DNA from: Rubritepida sp.
GTDB taxonomy: Bacteria > Pseudomonadota > Alphaproteobacteria > Acetobacterales > Acetobacteraceae
Direction: 5' to 3'
NCBI GenBank assembly: GCA_022843345.1
Contig: JALHNW010000172.1
Location: 1 to 5,224, forward strand
DNA: 5,224 nucleotides
Position numbers and translations under genes: made by a program. Of the stretch, positions 1 to 5,129 are shown one piece after another; position 1 is the stretch's first letter, and every line of letters begins with the position of its first letter. Below the pieces are notes generated by a model. That model saw only the letters and a program-made list of their open reading frames with translations. It searched no databases and was not told where the DNA came from.

Positions 1-302
1 ACCTGCGCCGGCACGCGGAGGTGACGCCGGGGGACTGCCTCGCGGCGGGCCCCGCGGTGGCGGGCCCTGCGGCAGGCCGCGCCCACGATCCCGACGCGTT
101 GTCGGACCTGATCGCCGGGCACGGCTTCCCACCGCTGCGGCATGACCACCTGCGCCGCTGGCTGGGCATCCCGGTGGTGCGCATCCTGGTTCCCGGCCTG
201 GCCTGCGAACCTTCCGCCGAGGTTCCGCCGCGGCTGGCCGCCGCGATGGAGGCGACCGGGGGCGGGCCCGGCCTTCGTTTGGGCGTTCCCTTGTTCGCGT
301 GA
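1..302 (+). CDS. 3' end of a gene for a YcaO-like protein (partial)
   Basis: The reading frame is open from base 3 to the TGA at 300-302, giving the last 99 residues of a protein whose start lies outside the window. The GTG at 21 is probably internal, because the frame stays open upstream of it and no Shine-Dalgarno decides for it. Near residue 55 there is a block LGIPVVRILVPGL, followed by a PPRL and a final LRLGVPLFA. YcaO-fold proteins (ATP-dependent backbone cyclodehydratases and thioamide-forming enzymes) usually end with a conserved GIPVVRV-VPGL strand, often followed by a PGRL...VP..LG tail, so I read this as a YcaO C-terminus. The PxPxP tail typical of azoline-forming members is not present, and the ATP-binding residues would lie outside the window. 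The assignment rests on one motif, and another fold cannot be excluded. The next gene starts 47 bp downstream on the same strand, so co-transcription is likely. Confidence 0.5.
   Translation, partial: LRRHAEVTPGDCLAAGPAVAGPAAGRAHDPDALSDLIAGHGFPPLRHDHLRRWLGIPVVRILVPGLACEPSAEVPPRLAAAMEATGGGPGLRLGVPLFA
44..73. repeat. 15-bp tandem duplication inside the YcaO-like gene
   Basis: Bases 44-58 and 59-73 are two adjacent 15-bp units that differ at only two positions. They encode a five-residue duplication (AGPAV then AGPAA) in a low-complexity Ala/Gly/Pro stretch. The period is a multiple of three, so the frame is kept. This looks like local slippage in GC-rich DNA, probably in a surface loop. Confidence 0.6.
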
Positions 303-340
303 ACCGGACTAGGGATCCTTCCGAGTGCATTTCGACCGGC

Positions 341-345
341 GGAGG
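341..345 (+). promoter_or_regulatory. Shine-Dalgarno for the SARP regulator start
   Basis: GGAGG at 341-345 lies 4 bp before the ATG at 350. The spacing is short, but it is the best ribosome-binding match in the junction and favours ATG 350 over the in-frame GTG at 299. That GTG overlaps the upstream TGA (GTGA) and has no comparable site. Confidence 0.55.
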
Positions 346-349
346 CAGG

Positions 350-2365
350 ATGGACCATTCAGCGGCTGCGGTCGCGGCGTCGCCGCCCCCGGACGGGACG
401 CCTGTCACCGTTGGGTTGTTTGGCACCTTCCGGCTCGTGCACGCGGGTCGGGAACTTCGGCTGCGCAACCGCAAGGCGCGCGCCGTGCTGGCCCTCCTCG
501 CAATGGCGGAGGGCGGGGAGATGACCCGCGAGCGCCTCTCTGGCCTGCTGTGGAGCGAGTCTGGGGAGGAGAAGGCGCGCGCGTCGCTGCGCCAAGTCAT
601 CCACGAACTGCGTGACGTCCTGCCCGCCGGCACGCTGCGGGCCGATCGCCTCTGCGTGGCCATCCCGCCCCGCGTCCTGCATCTCGACCTCGATGCGGTG
701 GTGGCCGCCCTCGCGGCGGGGCGGCTGCATCCGCGGCTGCTCGACACCCCGGCCTTGCCCGAACGGCTGCTCGACGGGCTCGACGACCTCGATCCCGCCT
801 TCACGGCCTGGCTTCAGGCGCGCCGCCACGCGCTTCAGGAGCACCTCGTCGCAGGGCTGGAGGCGATGCTGGATGGCGGGCGGGCGCCGCGCGAGGTGGC
901 GCGGGCTCTGCTCCATCTCGACCCCACCCACGAGGCTGCCTGCCGGGCCGTGATGCTCGATGCCGCGCGCGAGGGCGACGTCGCCGGGGCGCTGCGCGCC
1001 TATGAGGCCCTGTGGAATCTGCTGGGCGAGGACTTCGACATGGAGCCCTCGGCCGCCACCCAGGCGCTGGTGGCGGAGATCAAGTCCGGGCGTATCGCCC
1101 CCTCCCGCCCTGCATCACGCGCGGCGGCCGCGCCCGGTTCCGCCGGCCGACGCATGGCGCTCGTCGTCGAGCGCTTCGGTGAGCACGGCGTGCCGGAGGA
1201 GCGTGCACACCTGGTTCGTGGCTTCCGGCACGACCTGATTGCCTGCCTGGTGCGCTTCCGCGAATGGTTCGTGCTCGATGGCGGCGAGATCCCGGAGGGC
1301 GCCCTCGGGCGGGTGTCGAGCTGCTACGCCGTCGGCGCGGTGGCGTACCAGGCTGGAGACGCCATCAGCCTCGTGCTCACCATCCGCGAGATCGGCACCG
1401 GGCTGGTAATCTGGAGCGAGCGCTCGGACCTCGCCCTCGCCACGTGGTTCGAGACGCAGCGCGAATGGGTGCGGCGCATCGCCACCTCGCTGAAGGGCCA
1501 GGTTTCCACCGCGCGCCTGGCGGCGCTGCCGCTGCAGGGGGGCACGACGCTCGCCGCGCACGACCGCTGGCTGCTCGGGCGGTCCGTGATGCGCGGCTTC
1601 CGGGGCGACCGCTACGACCGCGCGCGCGCGCTGTTCGAGGAGGTGATCGCCGAGGACCCCGCCTTCTCCCCCGCCTACAGCAGCCTGGCGCAGACGCTCA
1701 ACGGCGGGCATATCGCCAGTCCCGGTTCCTGGCGCTGCCGCGCGGCGGAGGCGCGCGCGCTCGCCCTCGCCCAGCGGGCGGTCGAGCTGGACCCGATGGA
1801 CTCCCGCGCCCACCTGGTCATGGGCTGGTCGCTCGCGATGGCGGCGCAGGCCGGCGCGGCGGTGGCCCACATGCGGCGTGCGATCAAGCTGAACCCGCAC
1901 GACAGCTGGACGTTCATCTCCGCCGCGCTGTTCCACGCCTTCTGCGACCGGCACGCCGAGGCGCGGGACCTCGCCGAGGCCGCGCTCGACATGGCCCTGG
2001 TCCCTTCGCCGACCCTGTGGGGATACCAGGTCGTGATCGCCTTCCTGCGGGGCGACGACGCGCGGACGCTGGAGGCCTGCGACCGCGCGCAGGACGTGAT
2101 CCGCACCCTGCCCGCCTGGCGTGCGGCCGCGCTGTGGAACCTCGGGCAGCTGGCGGCGGCACGCGAGGCCGCCCGGTCCTTCTTCGGACTCGCCCGGTCG
2201 GCCTGGGTCGGCCCGGACGCGGCAACGGAGGCGCTGATGGGGCGCTGGCTGCTGCACCAATACCCCTTCACCGAGGGCGCCGCGTGGGAACGCCTGCGCA
2301 GCGCGGCCGGGGGCGCGGGCATCCCCGACGGCGGCATCGCCTTCGGCCAGTGGTACCCGGCCTGA
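350..2365 (+). CDS. SARP/BTAD-family transcriptional regulator with TolB-like and TPR regions
   Basis: A 671-residue regulator, probably a cytoplasmic DNA-binding activator. Residues about 20-100 form an OmpR-like winged helix of SARP type: VTVGLFGTFRL, then NRKARAVLALLA, then RERLSGLLW and a recognition-helix region with ARASLRQVIHELR. Residues about 105-246 match the bacterial transcriptional activation (BTAD) domain, ending in EALWNLLGEDFDMEPS, a good match to the usual Y..L...LG..P...T segment. Residues about 268-390 (RMALVVERF, DLIACLVRFREWFVL, YAVGAVAYQAGD, GLVIWSERSD) resemble the TolB-N-like domain that follows DNA-binding domains in CadC/adenylate-cyclase-type proteins. Residues about 415-610 hold TPR-like helix pairs, including ARALFEEVIAEDPAFSPAYSSLA and ALALAQRAVELDPMDSRAHLV. 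There is no Walker-type ATPase domain, unlike large actinobacterial SARPs such as AfsR. The gene follows the YcaO-like gene by 47 bp and converges on the next gene with a 5-bp gap. Target genes are not shown by sequence; the oppositely oriented peroxidase operon is the obvious candidate. Confidence 0.9.
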   Translation: MDHSAAAVAASPPPDGTPVTVGLFGTFRLVHAGRELRLRNRKARAVLALLAMAEGGEMTRERLSGLLWSESGEEKARASLRQVIHELRDVLPAGTLRADRLCVAIPPRVLHLDLDAVVAALAAGRLHPRLLDTPALPERLLDGLDDLDPAFTAWLQARRHALQEHLVAGLEAMLDGGRAPREVARALLHLDPTHEAACRAVMLDAAREGDVAGALRAYEALWNLLGEDFDMEPSAATQALVAEIKSGRIAPSRPASRAAAAPGSAGRRMALVVERFGEHGVPEERAHLVRGFRHDLIACLVRFREWFVLDGGEIPEGALGRVSSCYAVGAVAYQAGDAISLVLTIREIGTGLVIWSERSDLALATWFETQREWVRRIATSLKGQVSTARLAALPLQGGTTLAAHDRWLLGRSVMRGFRGDRYDRARALFEEVIAEDPAFSPAYSSLAQTLNGGHIASPGSWRCRAAEARALALAQRAVELDPMDSRAHLVMGWSLAMAAQAGAAVAHMRRAIKLNPHDSWTFISAALFHAFCDRHAEARDLAEAALDMALVPSPTLWGYQVVIAFLRGDDARTLEACDRAQDVIRTLPAWRAAALWNLGQLAAAREAARSFFGLARSAWVGPDAATEALMGRWLLHQYPFTEGAAWERLRSAAGGAGIPDGGIAFGQWYPA

Positions 2366-2370
2366 GGGCG

Positions 2371-2805
2371 CTACTGGCAATGGGCGATGGTGTAGTCGCC
2401 GATCCGCCTGGCCTGCAGGAGCATCTTCTGCGCATCCGTGGCGTCTTCCTGCGTGCCCTCTATGGGGTCGTCCCGATAGAAGTCGGGCACCTGGTAGGCC
2501 ACGCCAGGTCGCGAGAGGCTCGCCTCCTTCGCCCTGATCAGCTCGGCCGGCGGGATGCGGAGCACCAGCTCGTCCTTTTCGTAGCGCACGATCCTCAGCT
2601 TCGTGACATATGGCGGGATGCTGGCCCCCGCGCCGAGCGTCCGAAGGAGCAGCCTGAGCTCCTCGATCGTCTCCGGCACCGGGTGGACCGTGCCGAAGGC
2701 CCTCGGTTCCTGGGTGGCCCAGCTCTTCACGAGCTCGCCGAGCACCTCGGGGTTCACCAGCGTCATCACCTCTGCCGGGGCCGCGCTCTCGTCGTCGTTG
2801 CTCAT
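2371..2805 (-). CDS. 144-aa protein of unknown function, possible NHLP-like small protein
   Basis: I do not recognise a named family. The start at 2805 (MSNDDESAAP) is chosen because AGGAG at 2816-2820 sits 10 bp upstream. An upstream in-frame GTG at 2844, overlapping the peroxidase stop, would add 13 unconvincing residues. The protein is acidic at its N-terminus and then helical (VNPEVLGELVKSWA). At residues 63-86 it has a segment beginning IPPYVTKLRIVR and ending ELVLRIPP. That pattern (IP, a beta strand, charged turn, second strand, PP) resembles the end of nitrile-hydratase-type (NHLP) RiPP leader domains, which would suit a YcaO neighbour. The resemblance is modest. The remaining 58 residues end in RRIGDYTIAHCQ, where the only cysteine is the penultimate residue. 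No signal peptide or membrane segment is visible. It lies 35 bp downstream of the heme peroxidase gene on the same strand, so it is probably its operon partner and could equally be an accessory subunit of that enzyme. Confidence 0.8.
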   Translation of the reverse strand: MSNDDESAAPAEVMTLVNPEVLGELVKSWATQEPRAFGTVHPVPETIEELRLLLRTLGAGASIPPYVTKLRIVRYEKDELVLRIPPAELIRAKEASLSRPGVAYQVPDFYRDDPIEGTQEDATDAQKMLLQARRIGDYTIAHCQ

Positions 2806-2815
2806 GGTCGTGCAT

Positions 2816-2820
2816 CTCCT
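2816..2820 (-). promoter_or_regulatory. Shine-Dalgarno for the 144-aa gene
   Basis: On the minus strand AGGAG (2820 down to 2816) precedes the ATG at 2805-2803 by 10 bp. It decides the start in favour of MSNDDES over the upstream GTG that overlaps the peroxidase stop codon. An out-of-frame ATG lies within the spacer, immediately after AGGAG. Confidence 0.65.
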
Positions 2821-2840
2821 GGGGGTTGGGGGAAGCGGGG

Positions 2841-4481
2841 TCACAGGAACGCCGGCGTCGCGTCGTCCAGGCCGTGCTCGCGCGCGACGAAGGCGACGAG
2901 GGCGGCCATCGTGGCGTGCCCGGGGAGGCGGTCGTCCGGAGCCTGGACGCCGAGCGCGCCGGCGAGGTCGGCAAGTGCCTCCCGCAGCGGGCGCGCCGGC
3001 CCCGGCCGCTCGCCGGGCAGAGGATCGCCCAGCATCGCCCCGAAGAACGTCTCGGCCAGAAGGATCGAGCCCAGCGGACCGAGCCGCCGCCCGCCATGGT
3101 CATGCTCCGCCTCCAATAGCAGGTAGAACGGCAGCGGCGGATCGGCGATGATGGGCGCGATGTCGCCGGGCTGCAGCATCCCGTCCCCGTGCCCATCGAG
3201 CCAGTCGGCGAGGGCTCGCTCGCGCACCGCCGGGCGGTGCAGCGTGCCGCCGGCGAAGGGATCGTCCCAGCCCCGCTGGCCGCCGCGCTCCTCGATCGCC
3301 GCGTACAGCGCGCTCACGGACCAGGCCGGGGCCGCCTCCGCGCTCGCCATGTCTTGCAGCGCCAGCCCCCAGCCGGGCGCGGGCCCGGCGAACTCGGTCC
3401 TGTCCAGCAGGGCGTTCAAGTAGCGCGGGCGCAGCAGGAGGCTGCGGTTGCGCGCCCGCCCGCCGCCGATGCCGTCGAAGAACAGGCTCCATCGGATGAG
3501 CCATCCGGCGCCCAGCGGCATGGCGCGGGCCGTGCGGGCGCTGGTGTGCCGCCGCGCCTCGCCGATCGTGTGCGCGCGCTCGTCCGTGAACTGGTAGCTT
3601 GGGCGGACCATGGCATGCGCGGCGCGCATCGCGCCGTGCGACACCTCGAGCGGGATCGAGACCCGGGGGCGCGGATGGGCCGCGTCGCGGTCCAGCAATC
3701 CGCCCTCCGCGATGCCTGCGTACCGCGACAGGACTTCGGGATGCAGGAACCCCACCAGCACCTCGTCGCGCAGCACGCAGCGGTAGCACAGGGTGGTCGC
3801 CGCCCGCGCCCAGGCGAAGCTCCTCTCCTGCGCGGCTTCCCCCCCGCCGGGTTCCGGCGGCACGAGGCCCAGCAGCGCATTGTGGACCAGATGCCAGAGC
3901 GCCGTGACCTGCGCCAGTATCGCGTGGTCCTCGTTACGCGGGTCGCAGATGAGGGGCTCGCTCAACGCGTCCGGCCGGGAGGGTGGCGGGCCGGGGAGGC
4001 GGGCGATGTCGCGGCCTGGCTTCCCGCCGGTCCCCGGCCCCAGGCGCAGCCGGCTGCGCGCCAGGTCCCTGGCGTCGTCGGGCTCGTAGGCGTGCGGTGA
4101 GCAGGGTGGGCCGAGGCCGTAGAGCGTGTCGAGCCGCAGCCGTCCGACCCGCGCGTTGCGTACTGCCTTCCGGCCGGGCGGGATCTGCCAGAACGGCGTG
4201 GGCGTGTGCACGCAGTCATGCGCGGCGAGTTGCAGGAGGTAGGTGTGCCCGGCCGGGATGCACGGATTGTCCTCCGACGCGCCCTGCGGGTCGCCGGCGT
4301 GCAGGACGAGCGCAAGCCGCCACAGCCGGTCCGTCCCGTGCGTGGCGGCCCTTTGTTCCGGCCCGGGCTCTCGGAGGAAGTTGCGGTAGCCGAGCATGGC
4401 GAAGCCCTCGGCGGGCCGCGGCGCGGCCGCCGCCATCACCGGGCAGCTCGCCCAACTGGTGCCGCCATGCGCCCGTCTCAT
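2841..4481 (-). CDS. Animal-type heme peroxidase (An_peroxidase superfamily)
   Basis: A 546-residue protein, normal for bacterial members of the animal (peroxidase-cyclooxygenase) heme peroxidase superfamily, which use H2O2 to oxidise halides or organic substrates. Landmarks appear in family order. QLAAHD carries the distal His at residue 88 and the adjacent Ca-binding-type Asp 89. DTLYG is at 118-122 (family motif near the Ca loop). DPRNED carries the candidate catalytic Arg 182, followed by a helix with LWHLVHNALL. IPLEVSHGAMRAAHAMVRPSY carries the proximal heme ligand His 289. Near the C-terminus, FYLLLEAE and LGPLGSILLAETFFGAML match the usual closing helices. No signal peptide or transmembrane segment is visible, so the sequence suggests a cytoplasmic enzyme. 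The start is uncertain: ATG 4481 has only a weak AAGGG-like site, and ATGs at 4436 and 4397 are alternatives that keep all motifs. The frame stays open to 4976, but that extension is low-complexity and unlike the family. The gene is first in a likely two-gene operon with the 144-aa protein. Its substrate cannot be told from sequence. Confidence 0.92.
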   Translation of the reverse strand: MRRAHGGTSWASCPVMAAAAPRPAEGFAMLGYRNFLREPGPEQRAATHGTDRLWRLALVLHAGDPQGASEDNPCIPAGHTYLLQLAAHDCVHTPTPFWQIPPGRKAVRNARVGRLRLDTLYGLGPPCSPHAYEPDDARDLARSRLRLGPGTGGKPGRDIARLPGPPPSRPDALSEPLICDPRNEDHAILAQVTALWHLVHNALLGLVPPEPGGGEAAQERSFAWARAATTLCYRCVLRDEVLVGFLHPEVLSRYAGIAEGGLLDRDAAHPRPRVSIPLEVSHGAMRAAHAMVRPSYQFTDERAHTIGEARRHTSARTARAMPLGAGWLIRWSLFFDGIGGGRARNRSLLLRPRYLNALLDRTEFAGPAPGWGLALQDMASAEAAPAWSVSALYAAIEERGGQRGWDDPFAGGTLHRPAVRERALADWLDGHGDGMLQPGDIAPIIADPPLPFYLLLEAEHDHGGRRLGPLGSILLAETFFGAMLGDPLPGERPGPARPLREALADLAGALGVQAPDDRLPGHATMAALVAFVAREHGLDDATPAFL

Positions 4482-4520
4482 GCCCTTGTCCCCGTCCTGC
4501 TTCGGCAGTCGGGCAAGGCG

Positions 4521-4538
4521 ACCGTGAGCCCACCGTGA
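4521..4538 (-). promoter_or_regulatory. 7-bp direct repeat at 11-bp period, SARP-box-like candidate operator
   Basis: On the minus strand TCACGGT occurs at 4538-4532 and again at 4527-4521, separated by GGGC, so the period is exactly 11 bp. SARP-family activators are known to bind heptameric direct repeats spaced by about one helical turn (11 bp or multiples) next to the -35 region of their targets. The repeat lies 39 bp upstream of the peroxidase ATG at 4481, leaving room for a -10 element and a short leader. A SARP gene is present in the same window. That it binds here is inference, and no good -10 hexamer is evident downstream. Confidence 0.45.
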
Positions 4539-4540
4539 AG

Positions 4541-4554
4541 CACGCGGGCGCGTG
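4541..4554. repeat. 14-bp palindrome next to the direct repeat
   Basis: CACGCGGGCGCGTG consists of two 6-bp inverted arms (CACGCG and CGCGTG) around a GG centre. It lies 2 bp beyond the SARP-box-like repeat, on the side away from the peroxidase start. It could be a site for a dimeric regulator, but in DNA this rich in G and C short palindromes also arise by chance. Confidence 0.35.
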
Positions 4555-4821
4555 ATGCCGGGAGCAGGGGCAGGTGCCCTCATGATCGCGGCGGGGCGGG
4601 AGCTCGTCATGCTCATCGGCGGGCGGCATGTCCGGCTGCCGGCCGAGGGCACGGGCGCCGAAGTCATCCTGAGCACGCAGCAGGCGGGTGGCGCACAACG
4701 CCCGCTGGAGGGACTGTTGGAAAGCACGCGCGAGCAGGTCGTCCTCGCGCCGCGCCTTGTGGCGATGGCCCCGGGTCCTTCCCCCGCCGCCCCAGGGTCG
4801 CCCGGAGGGCAAGCCGATCGC

Positions 4822-4853
4822 CCCCGGCGGGCGGCCGCGTCGGCCCGCCGGGG
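4822..4853. repeat. Inverted repeat able to form an 11-bp-stem hairpin
   Basis: CCCCGGCGGGC at 4822-4832 and GCCCGCCGGGG at 4843-4853 are perfect reverse complements around a 10-base loop, giving an all-G/C stem. Two further perfect palindromes follow or overlap it: GGGCATGCCC at 4851-4860 and CCTGGCCAGG at 4859-4868. No T-run follows on either strand, so it is not a typical intrinsic terminator. It could be a structural element, a remnant of a mobile-element end, or a Rho-independent variant. Confidence 0.5.
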
Positions 4854-5003
4854 CATGCCCTGGCCAGGATCGTCTGCGGCATCGCCGCCCGCCCCTGGCC
4901 TGGATGGTCCAACCCCGCCATCCGCCGCCCGAAGGCCGGGCCGGCAGGGCGCCCTGGCCCCAGGCGTCCCAGGCATCCTCTTCCCAGCCCTCGGGGCCGG
5001 ACT

Positions 5004-5129
5004 GGCTACGACACCCCGCTCGCCGATAGGATCATAGGCCTGTTCAAGGCCGAGGTCATCCGCCGCCGCGGGCCGTGGCGCGGCCTTGAGGGTGTCGAGT
5101 TCGCCACCCTCGAATGGGTGGACTGGCTA
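5004..5129 (+). pseudogene. IS3-family transposase (OrfB) C-terminal fragment
   Basis: The frame beginning at TAC 5007 encodes YDTPLADRIIGLFK, then AEVIRRRGPWRGL, then EFATLEWVDWL. This matches the C-terminal region of IS3-family integrase-type (DDE) transposases, whose usual text is YDNALAE.INGL.K.EVIHRRGPWRS.E.VE.ATLEWVDWFN. Only about 40 residues remain. The region carrying the first catalytic acids is absent upstream, and homology begins abruptly near 5004. The match stops at 5129, before the normal ..NRRLLEPIGNIPP end. The frame then runs into foreign sequence and stops at 5148-5150. The left break is unexplained; the right break coincides with the IS630-type element. Confidence 0.85.

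Larger units (their letters stand above)
4482..5003. other. Region of about 520 bp without a convincing gene
   Basis: This stretch separates the peroxidase start from the insertion-sequence remnants. The part near 4500-4560 is the likely promoter/operator region of the peroxidase operon, although I see no confident -35/-10 pair. From about 4560 to 5000 several frames are open on both strands simply because GC is very high. The plus frame from about 4552 and the minus frame antiparallel to it both show some G/C-rich third positions, but neither has a convincing ribosome-binding site, recognisable domain or clean end. A decayed gene cannot be excluded. The distal part contains a strong hairpin and short palindromes, annotated separately. 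Confidence 0.6.

Noticed and set aside
299..349. GTG start at 299 for the regulator, giving a GTGA overlap with the upstream stop
   Set aside because: Overlap starts are common, but the extra 17 residues lack family character and GGAGG at 341-345 supports ATG 350. It remains possible.
1264..3126. Long plus-strand open frame spanning the regulator and the opposite-strand genes
   Set aside because: It is out of frame with the recognised regulator, Arg/Gly-rich and without domain motifs, and it crosses two minus-strand genes.
1115..3196. Very long minus-strand open frame across the regulator and the 144-aa gene
   Set aside because: It is antisense or out of frame to three well-supported genes and is rich in Arg, Gly and Ala, as expected from stop-poor GC-rich DNA.
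4216..4812. Minus-strand open frame overlapping the peroxidase 5' region
   Set aside because: Its downstream half is a shadow of the peroxidase gene in another frame. The upstream half has no recognisable domain.
4822..4853. Intrinsic terminator
   Set aside because: The stem is strong, but no run of T follows on either strand and no gene ends close by, so only an inverted repeat is annotated.
4482..4976. N-terminal extension of the peroxidase by 165 residues
   Set aside because: The frame is open, but the extra sequence is compositionally random for GC-rich DNA (Arg, Pro, Ala, Ser). It would place the SARP-box-like repeat inside coding sequence and exceed the usual length of this family.
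4552..5037. Plus-strand open frame of 161 codons upstream of the IS3 fragment
   Set aside because: Its first third has G/C-rich third positions and a protein-like look, but the rest is Pro/Ala/Gly/Arg low complexity. It has no good ribosome-binding site, matches no family I know, and runs into the IS3 fragment in another frame.
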